The notes below the pieces were generated by a model that was not told where the DNA came from, ran no database searches, and worked only from the letters and a program-made list of their open reading frames with translations. This document shows, piece after piece, positions 24,926-33,266 of a stretch of DNA of 47,705 nt. Both the position numbers and the translations under genes were made by a program. Origin of the DNA: an uncultured Bacteroides sp. (GTDB taxonomy: Bacteria > Bacteroidota > Bacteroidia > Bacteroidales > Bacteroidaceae); contig NZ_CAJLKP010000048.1 of NCBI RefSeq assembly GCF_905207245.1, positions 1-47,705 on the forward strand, in the 5' to 3' direction. Position 1 is the first letter of the stretch. Each line of letters opens with the position of its first letter.

Positions 24926-24975
24926 AAGAGCCGTATCAAGCTCCGTTTTGAGCAATGATACGGCTCTTCTTTTTG
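24926..24975 (+). terminator. Strong terminator after PRTRC operon
   Basis: AAGAGCCGTATCA pairs with TGATACGGCTCTT (13 pairs), followed by CTTTTTG. It separates this operon from the minus-strand NYN gene. Confidence 0.8.
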
Positions 24976-25054
24976 CCTTTAGGGATGTTCAAGTTTCAAA
25001 TCAAAAGCTCATCCGGGCTAAACCAGAGTTTCGGTCACCCTTTATAAAAAACGT

Positions 25055-25753
25055 TCAGCGTTTCAACCGTACGGCCCCCGCCACTCCTTTTTCCGTCCGG
25101 ACCAGCTCATAACGGTCCAGTTTCTCATACAGTTTTCCCAAAGTCTTGCAACCGTATCTTTTTATCTTGAACTTGGGCATCATCCTCTTCAGGGCGGTTC
25201 CGATCAGTGAGAGAGGAACTTCCGTCTTACCGTCGGCGGCCTCCTCGAAAGCCCTGTCAAAATATTCCATATCCCGCCGGAGAAAGTATCCGGGCGTATT
25301 CTCCACCGGCTTCCCTTCCATGCGGTCCGCATACAGAAATTCAGTACAGGCGCGTACCAGCGGTGCCGGGGTCTTGCCTTCACCGTATCCCAATACCGGC
25401 AGGCCGGCTTCCCGTATCCGCTGGGCAAGCAGGGTATAATCACCGTCGCTGGCAACCAGACAGAAACAGTCGGCCAGTCCGTCACGCAGAATATCCATCG
25501 CGTCTATGACCAGGGCGATGTCCGTGGTGTTTTTCCCGGAGGCAAAGGAAGAGGCCTGTACCAGCCGGAAACCGTGTTCTCCGGCGGCATCCTTCCAACC
25601 GGAAAGCGGTTTCCGCGTCCAGTCACCGTATATCCGTCTGATAATGGCATTTCCGTGGCGGGAGACAAACCCCATCACATCCTCCAAATTCTCGAAGGAT
25701 GCGTTGTCACCGTCCACCAGGACCGCCACCGCATATTTCATATCTGTCTTCAT
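25055..25753 (-). CDS. NYN-domain nuclease with LOTUS/OST-HTH domain
   Basis: A 232-aa protein. The NYN (PIN-like) domain carries the acidic clusters VLVDGDNAS near residue 15, TTDIALVIDAMD near 80 and LVASDGDYTLLAQRI near 100, the usual metal-binding set of this RNase family (LabA/Limkain type). The last ~70 residues (PLSLIGTALKRMMPKFKIKR, then YGCKTLGKLYEKLD) fit an OST-HTH/LOTUS RNA-binding domain. It probably cleaves or binds RNA. It runs opposite to the PRTRC operon, beside a small HTH gene on its own strand. Its role on ICEs is not known to me. Confidence 0.82.
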   Translation of the reverse strand: MKTDMKYAVAVLVDGDNASFENLEDVMGFVSRHGNAIIRRIYGDWTRKPLSGWKDAAGEHGFRLVQASSFASGKNTTDIALVIDAMDILRDGLADCFCLVASDGDYTLLAQRIREAGLPVLGYGEGKTPAPLVRACTEFLYADRMEGKPVENTPGYFLRRDMEYFDRAFEEAADGKTEVPLSLIGTALKRMMPKFKIKRYGCKTLGKLYEKLDRYELVRTEKGVAGAVRLKR

Positions 25754-25811
25754 AACATGTATTTCAGGTGCAAAGTTAACATAACTTCCTCATTGTGAAA
25801 TAAAACATTCT

Positions 25812-26105
25812 CTATTTCTTCTTCCCGCGCTGTTGCAGGAACTCCTGCACATCCGAACTGCGATAAAAGTTCTTCCCGTTCTCATCCGTCTGATAATACC
25901 GGATCAGCCCTTTCTCCCGGTAACGGGCCACTGTCCGCAACGACACCCCGAGCAGTCTGGCCAGGTCATAGTTGTCCAGCAGCTTGTCACCATCCATGCA
26001 GTCCTTCACACGCATCATACTGTCCAGTTTCTTTTCCATCCGGTCAAACCCTTCCACTATGGTCATAATCATTTTCTCAAGCACTTCATTGTCTATATAC
26101 ATCAT
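25812..26105 (-). CDS. Small HTH protein (MerR/excisionase-like)
   Basis: Start at 26105 (MMYIDNEV) has AGGAGAG upstream and is preferred to the longer reading from 26231. About 97 aa: an N-terminal helix that may dimerise (MTIVEGFDRMEKKLDSMM), then a MerR/excisionase-type HTH (DNYDLARLLGVSLRTVARYR, then KGLIRYY and NFYRSSDVQEFLQQR). Such proteins on Bacteroides ICEs often act as excisionase/RDF or regulators. Close relatives in type are at 27456 and 27754. Confidence 0.78.
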   Translation of the reverse strand: MMYIDNEVLEKMIMTIVEGFDRMEKKLDSMMRVKDCMDGDKLLDNYDLARLLGVSLRTVARYREKGLIRYYQTDENGKNFYRSSDVQEFLQQRGKKK

Positions 26106-26289
26106 GGCATGTCTCTCCTGTATTTTAAAGGTTATTACTGGAATACCCTTTCTTGTGCGCACTGATAAGAGTATATGCCATTCATAGTGAAAAAAACGTG
26201 CCGTCAGCCGGCACTTCACAAAAAGCATCAAACGAATATCCTGATTATAAAATAATTAGAAAAGAATACAAATTTTATTCCGCGTATTA

Positions 26290-26340
26290 TTGTAAAAGAC
26301 AAAGTGTAAAGTTGTAAAGGGGGTATTGTAAACTTTACAA
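26290..26340. promoter_or_regulatory. Clustered TGTAAA half-sites and palindrome
   Basis: TTGTAAACTTTACAA (26326-26340) is a perfect odd palindrome. Further (T)GTAAA copies lie upstream (near 26291, 26305, 26313). It is upstream of the minus-strand HTH gene and may be its operator. Confidence 0.4.
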
Positions 26341-26365
26341 ATCGCGTACAGTCATGCCCGCCGTC

Positions 26366-27184
26366 TTACTTTCCTGTCAGCAACGCCGATAAATGATGTT
26401 TCCAGACAACCCGTCTGACTGTTGCCGGCGAGGGCATCCGGAACGTACGGGCCAGAAAGACAGCACCTGTCACTATGGCGCCGACCCTTTCCAGGTTATG
26501 GGCATACTCCAGCAGGCTGTCACCGCTGGTCAGCAGGTCATCCACAATTACGACCCGTTTTCCCCGCAGCCCCCTCGCCATCATATAATTGGCCGTATCC
26601 ACTCCGGAACGCCTTTCGGAAGTGTGTTTGCTCTCCCTGTCTTCCGTGATACATATCAGATCCAGCCCTGACCGGGCATAGCCCCCGGACTCCAGAAAAG
26701 CGGCTATACCGGAAAAACGTCGATGGTAACGCCGGGAAGTGCTGCATGGCATAAACATGGCGGTCACATCTCCGGTAACGGAAAGAACCCGGAACGCCTG
26801 CGAGAAACAATTCCGGCATGGGTCTCTCCCCTCCTTGAAATCATACACCTTCTGGACAAATTCGGACTGGTCGTCACAAAGCCAGTTTTCATAACGTTGA
26901 GGGAAATAATATCTGGCAAACACACAGCGGATTCCCCTGAATTCAAACAAGCGTAACGGCCGGGCCTTGTCAAACCGTTCGGGATAAGTCAACGCATACA
27001 ACAAGGGGGCATGACGGTTTCCCGCTATTATGGCATACCGCATCAGCTTTTCTCTTTCCTCTCTCCCGCAGCAGGCAGCCGCATATTGGCAGAACGCCTT
27101 CCCGCACATTCTTCTCCAATACCGGGCATACATCCAAAGCCCGATAAAAACCGATATCACCGACAAATTCACAATCAATTCCAT
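26366..27184 (-). CDS. ComF-like phosphoribosyltransferase with N-terminal membrane segment
   Basis: A 272-aa protein. Residues ~3-20 are hydrophobic (LIVNLSVISVFIGLWMYA), a likely membrane anchor. The centre holds Cys residues (CGKAFCQYAAACC; DPCRNCF). Near residue 215 is the PRPP-binding loop VVIVDDLLTSGDSL, the signature of type I phosphoribosyltransferases, preceded by ANYMMARGLRGKR as in ComF. The substrate is unknown. It is divergently transcribed from the HTH gene at 27456. Confidence 0.75.
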   Translation of the reverse strand: MELIVNLSVISVFIGLWMYARYWRRMCGKAFCQYAAACCGREEREKLMRYAIIAGNRHAPLLYALTYPERFDKARPLRLFEFRGIRCVFARYYFPQRYENWLCDDQSEFVQKVYDFKEGRDPCRNCFSQAFRVLSVTGDVTAMFMPCSTSRRYHRRFSGIAAFLESGGYARSGLDLICITEDRESKHTSERRSGVDTANYMMARGLRGKRVVIVDDLLTSGDSLLEYAHNLERVGAIVTGAVFLARTFRMPSPATVRRVVWKHHLSALLTGK

Positions 27185-27365
27185 AATATAAACGTTTCAA
27201 AGGTTAAAATCCTGATGGCGGATAAATATAGTTGTTTTTATCGGAAAAGACCTGCAAGTCATTCCCTTTTGAAGAAAATTTAAACAGGGACTAAAATCCT
27301 GTCCAATTCCTGCTTGCTACTTTCTCGGGGGTATTTAAATATTTCACATTTTCGCTCCCCTTGCC

Positions 27366-27395
27366 ATCTGATGCCGTCTGATGACATTTACAGAC
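27366..27395 (+). promoter_or_regulatory. Decamer repeats upstream of HTH pair
   Basis: ATCTGATGCC, GTCTGATGAC and a weak third unit ATTTACAGAC, followed by ACCTTTTTG as at 15929. About 60 bases before the ATG at 27456. Confidence 0.5.
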
Positions 27396-27455
27396 ACCTT
27401 TTTGGAGGAAAGGGATTCCATCCCTATTTTCGTACCGGACAAAAAAGAGAAACGT

Positions 27456-27740
27456 ATGGAAATCGTAACCATTGAAGCGCAGACATTCTTGGAAATGAAC
27501 AGGGCCTTGGAAGCCCTTGCAAAAAAAGTGCGGGAAATATGCGGGGAAAATTCCCGAAGTATGGATGACTGGATAGACAACCAGGAAGCATGTATGCTGA
27601 TGGGAGCCTCCCCCGGAAAACTGTTACAGCTCCGAAGACGCAGGGCGCTCCCTTACAGCCATATAGACCGCAAAGTATATTACAGGCGTCAGGACATCAT
27701 CCGCTTTATGGAAAATACGATTCGTCAGGTAATCCTTTAA
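27456..27740 (+). CDS. Small HTH protein
   Basis: ATG at 27456 preceded by AAAGAGAA. About 94 aa: N-terminal helix (FLEMNRALEALAKKVREI), then a MerR/excisionase-type HTH (DNQEACMLMGASPGKLLQLR, then LPYSHIDRKVYYRRQDIIRF). It is 13 bases before a similar gene, so the two are co-transcribed and may form a heteromer or act sequentially in excision control. Confidence 0.75.
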   Translation: MEIVTIEAQTFLEMNRALEALAKKVREICGENSRSMDDWIDNQEACMLMGASPGKLLQLRRRRALPYSHIDRKVYYRRQDIIRFMENTIRQVIL

Positions 27741-27753
27741 TTGGCAAGATACA

Positions 27754-28050
27754 ATGGCACAATCACTATTGACCAAGGAAAGTCCAGAAATCAGGCAGTT
27801 TTTCCGGAACATTGACACATTGTCCCGCCTTCTGGACATACAGGCGGAAAAGTTCCGTCCGCTACTGAACGGCGACCGTTACATGACGGACAGCGAACTT
27901 GCCGGAAAACTGAAACTGACACGAAGGACACTGGCGGACTACCGCCTGAACGGAAAAATACCCTATTACAAAATAGGAGGCAAATTATTGTACAAGGAGA
28001 AAGATGTCCTGGCATTGCTGGAAAGTAACCGGATGGAAGCGTTCGACTGA
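27754..28050 (+). CDS. Small HTH protein, second of pair
   Basis: A 98-aa protein with a MerR/excisionase HTH (MTDSELAGKLKLTRRTLADY, then GKIPYYKIGGKLLYKEKDVL) after a helical N-terminus. It is probably DNA-binding, in an operon with 27456 and ended by the terminator at 28062. Confidence 0.78.
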   Translation: MAQSLLTKESPEIRQFFRNIDTLSRLLDIQAEKFRPLLNGDRYMTDSELAGKLKLTRRTLADYRLNGKIPYYKIGGKLLYKEKDVLALLESNRMEAFD

Positions 28051-28061
28051 ATCCGGCACCA

Positions 28062-28090
28062 CGTCTGTCTACCGGACGGTTTTTCTTTTC
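28062..28090 (+). terminator. Intrinsic terminator after HTH pair
   Basis: CGTCTG-TCTAC-CGGACG followed by GTTTTTCTTTT. Confidence 0.65.
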
Positions 28091-28264
28091 CATGGCAGAC
28101 CGCACATGACACTTATGCCCGGACAGACTGTCGGATTTCCCTACCATGTCTGCCGTACAATGCGGCATGTACATGGATAGTCCACGAATGCCGTCGTACA
28201 TCACTGCCGTACAATTTCTTACAAGACCATTCATATCGTATTTCAATTCTTACCTGCAAAGGTC

Positions 28265-28380
28265 GCCTTTTGCCTTCGATTGGGCAAGGCGGTCCTCCGG
28301 ACTGGTTGGAAGGAAAAAATCATCCTCGCTTCGCTCCGGTATTTTTTCCTTCCAAGCCTTGCGCAATCACGGCAAAAAGC
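28265..28380 (+). ncRNA. Candidate structured RNA element, copy B
   Basis: Same plan as 20164-20290: P1 GCCTTTTGCC/GGCAAAAAGC (9 of 10), P2 GCAAGGC/GCCTTGC, P3 GTCC-TCC-GGAC, P4 TTGGAAGGAAAAAAT/ATTTTTTCCTTCCAA (15 of 15), capped by CATCCTCGCTTCGCTCCGGT. Stem bases differ from copy A while pairing is kept. It precedes the gene at 28454. The rest of the 28091-28453 gap shows nothing else. Confidence 0.6.
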
Positions 28381-28453
28381 AAACCGGGGCATATAAGAAA
28401 TGGAAATACCGGTTTGGCAAAAGCCGGTCATGTTTAATCAAAATAGAAAGATT

Positions 28454-28720
28454 ATGGTTCAAACGAAAGAAATGAAAAACTACAAGGCAGAAGTGGCAGA
28501 CAACAACCTGATTGAATATCTCCACTTTTTCGGAATAAAGTATCCGTTCATCGAAATTGACGGAATGAAAATTGCCTCTGACGAACTGGAGTATGCCATA
28601 CGGAACCACCCGAACTCACCGGAAGGATTTGAACTGATGGAAGAAATAGACGGTTTCCTGCCCGAAAAGGAACTGCTTAGGCAGGATGAAAAAACGGTCC
28701 GGATGTATATGTCTACCTGA
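28454..28720 (+). CDS. Small unknown protein (88 aa)
   Basis: ATG at 28454 after AGAAAG is preferred over 28400, which starts at the edge of the RNA element. Acidic, soluble protein (LIEYLHFFGIKYPFIEIDGM, then PEGFELMEEIDGFLPEKELL). No family recognised. It is followed after 136 bases by the large gene at 28857. Confidence 0.6.
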   Translation: MVQTKEMKNYKAEVADNNLIEYLHFFGIKYPFIEIDGMKIASDELEYAIRNHPNSPEGFELMEEIDGFLPEKELLRQDEKTVRMYMST

Positions 28721-28856
28721 ACAGGAGGATATGGAAACCACTGACGCCGTCATTGGAATCAGGAGGGAAATACAGATTGATATAGGAAAGGGGTACCCTT
28801 GATGGGATATCCCTTTCCTTATTTTATCTCATAAACAACACCAAAAAGTCAATGAT

Positions 28857-30452
28857 ATGTTATACTACAAGATTAAAAATTACGAGGATTTCAAGAACCG
28901 TTTCGGAACTGAAACGAGAGAGCCCGAAGTGTCTTCCAGAAAAAACAGGATATTGCTCGGGCATTTAAGGAATCCTCCGCTGCTCAGGTATTGCCTTAAA
29001 CAGGGTGATTTCAGCCTGCTGCACATATCCGACATGGCAGAGTTGCAGAAAAAAGTGGCCGAAGCTGTCAGGGAATCCGGCAGGAACGATGAAACACTGA
29101 AAAACAAGGTGGAACTGATTGGCGAAACCTATCACTCCGCACAATACAAAACGGATAACGACAAAGGAATTTGCAAGAATATGGACAAATCCTCGGTCCG
29201 TTATATCAATGTCGCCCGCAACCAGGCATTCAAAATGAAATCCGGAAAATTCATGAGAGCCCTTATCCTTGAAACGGAGATTGGAAAACTGCTCTCTCCG
29301 GGAGTACTGAACTGGATTTCCGGAGATGTCTTCACACAACAATGGCATACATACATCTATGGACATACCCCCGATGGCCCGAAACTTCACGTGGATGACA
29401 AGTTTGAAAAAATATATGACAGTCATGAATGCAAGGGGGATTTCAACTCCTGTATGACCAACCGGAACAGGACGGTGTTTTATACGGATTCCGTGGATGC
29501 CAAAGCCGCTTATATCACCGACGGGCATGGCCTTGTCATAGCGAGAGCCGTCCTGTTCACCAACGTGACAGACCAGGACGGCAAGAAATGGAGATTGCTG
29601 GAAAGGCAATATTCCTCCGGAGGGAATGACACCCTGAAGCGGTTGCTTGTTGAAAAGTTGATTCAGGAAAACCATATAGACGGTTATAAGGCAATCGGTG
29701 CGTCATGCAATGAACCGGATGCTTTTGTAAGCCTTGACGGCAGTTCGCTTGCCGGTCGTAAATTTGAAATTGACTGCCGGCTGGACAAGGAAGACATACT
29801 CTCCTATCAGGATTCCTTCAAATGGTATGACTATGACAAGGAAAAGGCTTACAATTATAAACCGGCATCATACAGCCATTATCTTGACACCACAGAATAC
29901 AATCTTGATGGGGATGAGGACGAATGGGATGATTATCACCAGTATTATTGTGAAGAAACCCAGCTATGCTACAGGAACGGTGCGCAAATCTATGTGGATA
30001 TGGACAACCTGAACGATTTTGTATGGATAGAATCAATATACGAATACCACCATGATGATGACTGTACAACTTGTGATGAATGCCAGGAATGGATATTGCA
30101 CAGGGATGCCCTGCAATCGCACCTGACCGGCGAGAAGTACTGTTGTGGCAAGTGCATGGAAAAAGCGGAGAAGGAATTCAAGCGGAAGAACTGGTATTAT
30201 TCCGAATACGACGATGAGTGGTTTGAAAAGGAGGACGACATCACCCGGATTCAGGTATGGACGGATGCGGAAAACAAGTATAAGGATACAAGCATCACCG
30301 CCGGGACATTGGACAAATTGGTAAAGGACGGAAAGGCATGGATATTTGACAAAGAGGCGTTTGATACGCTCAATCCCGGCACCGGTCTTCCCTATGGTTA
30401 CAAACTTAATGAAAAAGAACATGAATACACAATTGCTAAAGAAGCTGTATAG
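28857..30452 (+). CDS. Unknown protein with C-terminal Cys-rich region (531 aa)
   Basis: A large soluble protein. The middle (SCMTNRNRTVFYTDSVDA, then YITDGHGLVIARAVLFTN) resembles proteins of unknown function from plasmids and phages. Near residues 405-440 there are three close pairs of cysteines (CTTCDECQEW, then YCCGKCMEK), a likely zinc site. Asp- and Tyr-rich segments occur between. It overlaps the peptidase gene at 30421. Role unknown; DNA or RNA interaction is possible from the zinc-like site only. Confidence 0.7.
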   Translation: MLYYKIKNYEDFKNRFGTETREPEVSSRKNRILLGHLRNPPLLRYCLKQGDFSLLHISDMAELQKKVAEAVRESGRNDETLKNKVELIGETYHSAQYKTDNDKGICKNMDKSSVRYINVARNQAFKMKSGKFMRALILETEIGKLLSPGVLNWISGDVFTQQWHTYIYGHTPDGPKLHVDDKFEKIYDSHECKGDFNSCMTNRNRTVFYTDSVDAKAAYITDGHGLVIARAVLFTNVTDQDGKKWRLLERQYSSGGNDTLKRLLVEKLIQENHIDGYKAIGASCNEPDAFVSLDGSSLAGRKFEIDCRLDKEDILSYQDSFKWYDYDKEKAYNYKPASYSHYLDTTEYNLDGDEDEWDDYHQYYCEETQLCYRNGAQIYVDMDNLNDFVWIESIYEYHHDDDCTTCDECQEWILHRDALQSHLTGEKYCCGKCMEKAEKEFKRKNWYYSEYDDEWFEKEDDITRIQVWTDAENKYKDTSITAGTLDKLVKDGKAWIFDKEAFDTLNPGTGLPYGYKLNEKEHEYTIAKEAV

Positions 30453-31365
30453 CATTCACAGCCCGAGCGGAAAGGAACAGAATATGATACGTTTCCTCCG
30501 TTCCTATATCGGAACACTTCCCGGTAACATATCCGTTTCACAGGACCGATACGGAAATCTTTATGTGATAAAAGGAACGGGGGAAAACTATCCCTGCCTG
30601 GTCAGCCATATCGACCAGGTGGCACACTGCCACCACTCCAAGGATTTCAAGGCGATAGAGACAAAGGACATCATTTTCGGCTATTCCCCGGGCAAAAGGC
30701 GGTTTGAGAATCCGGGGGCGGATGACAAGAACGGAATATTCATCTGTCTGGAATGCCTGAAAAAATACGATACCATTAAAATAGCTTTCTTCAGGGAGGA
30801 GGAAACCGGATGCGCGGGCAGTTCCAACGCAGACATGCCTTTTTTCAACGACGTACGGTTTGTCATCCAGCCTGACCGGAAAGGCAATTCCGACCTGATT
30901 ACAAGCATCGGTTTCTCGGAACTTTGTTCGGATGAGTTCATAAAAGCGGTAAAACCGGAAGAATGGGGTTATAAGGAGAACAACGGATTGTTGACCGACG
31001 TAATGGTCCTGAAAGGAAACGGGATGGGCGTCAGCTGTGTCAATCTGAGTTGCGGTTATTACAACGCCCATTCAGACCACGAGATAACGGTCAAGAAAGA
31101 CCTGATGAAAGGCCTGCTATTTGTAGAGCATATCATTGAGGATTGTACCGCTGTCTATCCGCATACGGGCATATTCAACGACCGTTATGAGTGCGAGGAT
31201 GAAATCCATGACATCCTAAGACAAGATCCGGCACTGACGCCGGAAGACCTTCAATATATGTATGCCACCAATTTCCCGCACTTGAAGCCGGAAGATTACG
31301 AAAGGATTTGCCAAGACTACCGGACATTGTGGGCGGGAAACGAACAAGACAGGGAACATCCTTAA
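30421..31365 (+). CDS. M20/M42-like zinc peptidase
   Basis: ATG at 30421 with GAAAAAG upstream (30409 is an alternative) overlaps the previous gene by 32 bases. Motifs of dinuclear zinc aminopeptidases appear in order: H63-x-D65 (VSHIDQVAH), D101/D102 (GADDKNGIF), E126-E128 (FREEETGCAG), a QPDRKGN segment where family members have a metal-binding Asp, and a late His in YNAHSDHE. It begins with LYSIHSPSGKEQNMIRFLR, the usual start. No signal peptide, so it is cytoplasmic. Why a peptidase is coupled to an ICE gene is unknown. Confidence 0.82.
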   Translation: MNTQLLKKLYSIHSPSGKEQNMIRFLRSYIGTLPGNISVSQDRYGNLYVIKGTGENYPCLVSHIDQVAHCHHSKDFKAIETKDIIFGYSPGKRRFENPGADDKNGIFICLECLKKYDTIKIAFFREEETGCAGSSNADMPFFNDVRFVIQPDRKGNSDLITSIGFSELCSDEFIKAVKPEEWGYKENNGLLTDVMVLKGNGMGVSCVNLSCGYYNAHSDHEITVKKDLMKGLLFVEHIIEDCTAVYPHTGIFNDRYECEDEIHDILRQDPALTPEDLQYMYATNFPHLKPEDYERICQDYRTLWAGNEQDREHP

Positions 31366-31538
31366 CCCATATTTGCAGGACAATACAACCATTACGAACC
31401 GCAACCGGCTATAATCCAAGCCTATTGGAGCATCCGTTTTGGTTGTACTGTCAAAAAATATCAAAAGAGTAGCAGCAAGCGGCTTTTCACAAACCGACAT
31501 CCCGCAACTGCAAGTAAAGATAACCAGAAAAGAAGAAA

Positions 31539-31715
31539 TTATTTTTTGGACTCTTCCAAAGAGAGCTTGCGGAACTCCTTCATCAGTTTTTCCAATTCCA
31601 ACGAAGCTTTGCGGGCACGAGTACCTGCGGCCTTGTTATTCTTTTCAATCTGAAGCGCAGCATCTATAGAAAATGCGGCATATACATCCTGTATTTGAGT
31701 CAACAATTCGTTCAT
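31539..31715 (-). CDS. Histone-H1-like small protein (58 aa)
   Basis: A basic, helical protein (starts MNELLTQIQDVYAAFSIDAA) with KNNKAAGTRARKASLELEKL in the middle and EFRKLSLEESKK at the end. This is the pattern of the small Bacteroidetes histone-H1-like (Hc1-type) DNA-binding proteins. It is on the minus strand, between the peptidase and the primase-like gene. Its start is preceded by AAGG. Confidence 0.75.
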   Translation of the reverse strand: MNELLTQIQDVYAAFSIDAALQIEKNNKAAGTRARKASLELEKLMKEFRKLSLEESKK

Positions 31716-31850
31716 ATAAACCTTAATTTAATTAATAATCGGTACAAAAATAACGAAAATAATCAAGAATGAAAATGATTCTGTAGTTTTATCATTCAAA
31801 ATGCCATTCAATACAACCCCTTCACATAATCCTTCCAACAATCATACGTT

Positions 31851-32699
31851 TCATCGCTTACGGCACAGATATTCATTCAAATCCTTATAACCGACATATT
31901 CCTGTGAAAGGTCATGTACGCGGCTGCCATATTTTTCTCTCATCGCCATCACCGTATTATTTCCGGCAGCATCATTATCCAAACAGCTGTAAATGTCATC
32001 ATATCGTGAAAGAAAGGAAAAAGCCTTCGGCAAGTTGCTGACGGAGTTCAGCACCAGGCAATCCCCCTTCGTCCAAAGAGGAAAGGCCGGCTCAAAAGAC
32101 AGAAAGTCCATAAATCCCTCGAACACATAACACCTGCCCGTTTCCTGTCCATTCGTGATACAAGTAATATCCTTGGGGGAGATACAAGCCTTAAAAAATC
32201 TGTTCCGTATCTCATACCCACCGGAAATATTGGGAAAGGCAATGGCAAAATAATTTTTTCCGTTCCGCTTGAAGGAAGCCTCCCTGCATATTTTCCCCGC
32301 TGTTTCCACATCAATGCACCGTTCTTTCAGATAAGCAAGCAATATACGGTTGGCAAGCGGCCTGATTTTCAACTCCTGAAAGGCGGGTGCCGCCTCTTCC
32401 ACAGGGCAGGAGATTGTAACCGGTTTCAAAACCGCCCTTTTATCTTCAATACACCGCAGCACATGACTTATATCACCTGTCCGGTAAATCTCTTTAGCCA
32501 GGGTAATAATATCCCCGCCCTTCCCCAGACCGAAGTCATACCACAATTCTTTCCGGAGATCAATCTTGAAGGAAGCCTCCTTTTCCATCCGGAAAGGAGA
32601 CTTGTACCACACACTGTTCCCGCGCTGTATGACCGGGTGATGCCCCAGTCCTCCTAAAAAATCAACAAGCCTGATTTTCTTTGCTTCCTGTATGTTCAT
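31851..32699 (-). CDS. Toprim/CHC2-type primase-like protein
   Basis: Start at 32699 (MNIQEAKKIRLVDFLGGLGH). A 282-aa protein with an N-terminal DnaG-like region (VWYKSPFRMEKEASFKIDLR, then LWYDFGLGKGGDIITLAKEI) and a C-terminal toprim-like domain with VFEGFMDFLSF (E of toprim) and DIYSCLDNDAAGNN (DxD). The N-terminal block resembles the CHC2 region but lacks most zinc cysteines. It probably makes primers on transferred single strands. The decamer repeats at 32781-32810 lie upstream. Confidence 0.82.
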   Translation of the reverse strand: MNIQEAKKIRLVDFLGGLGHHPVIQRGNSVWYKSPFRMEKEASFKIDLRKELWYDFGLGKGGDIITLAKEIYRTGDISHVLRCIEDKRAVLKPVTISCPVEEAAPAFQELKIRPLANRILLAYLKERCIDVETAGKICREASFKRNGKNYFAIAFPNISGGYEIRNRFFKACISPKDITCITNGQETGRCYVFEGFMDFLSFEPAFPLWTKGDCLVLNSVSNLPKAFSFLSRYDDIYSCLDNDAAGNNTVMAMREKYGSRVHDLSQEYVGYKDLNEYLCRKR

Positions 32700-32780
32700 A
32701 GCATGACATTTTTCATGAACCGACTCACTGTTACCACACAAGACAAAGAACATATTAATACCTGGAATGAGAAAAACAAA

Positions 32781-32810
32781 GTCGTCAGATGTCATCAAAA
32801 GTCGTCAAAT
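32781..32810 (-). promoter_or_regulatory. Decamer repeats upstream of primase-like gene
   Basis: On the minus strand: ATTTGACGAC, TTTTGATGAC, ATCTGACGAC in exact 10-bp register, ending 82 bases before the start at 32699. Confidence 0.55.
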
Positions 32811-33266
32811 AACATGTGGCAATAGAATTGTTGGACTTATTACACGATTTTACAATATTGCATACAATAGCCCCCCTTTGTTATTCATTCTTCTAAAACC
32901 AGTTTGCATCAACAAGCTTTCTATTGGCAACAAAATATTTGATAGTACCCTCAAAACAAGTATTGAAAGACAACGGCTCAAACTTGCAACCGAGCCTAAT
33001 AACATTCTCCTTCCAGCAACCACAACACTCTAATTGGGAAAATTTGACTCTACTATAAGCAATCAACTATAAAAGTCACAGATACAACATTAATTTCTCA
33101 CTTCATTTATGTATTTTTACTGCCGAATTAACAAGAATCGTTATTGTTAATTCTGAACACTAAAATTTTTGATTCATTGCTTTCAAAATTATAGTTAACT
33201 TTAACGCAATGAATTAAGAGTACTTAACCTACTTTTTATTTGACAAACTATTAAAACATCAATAAA
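32811..33266. other. AT-rich gap between ICE backbone and RADAR genes
   Basis: No convincing gene. GC falls from backbone levels to about a third across this gap. It must hold the rdrA promoter, but I see no clean TAnnTTTG. Confidence 0.4.

Noticed and set aside
32767..33033. 88-codon plus-strand frame between the primase-like gene and rdrA
   Set aside because: Begins inside the decamer repeats and shows no ribosome-binding site or motif; treated as non-coding.
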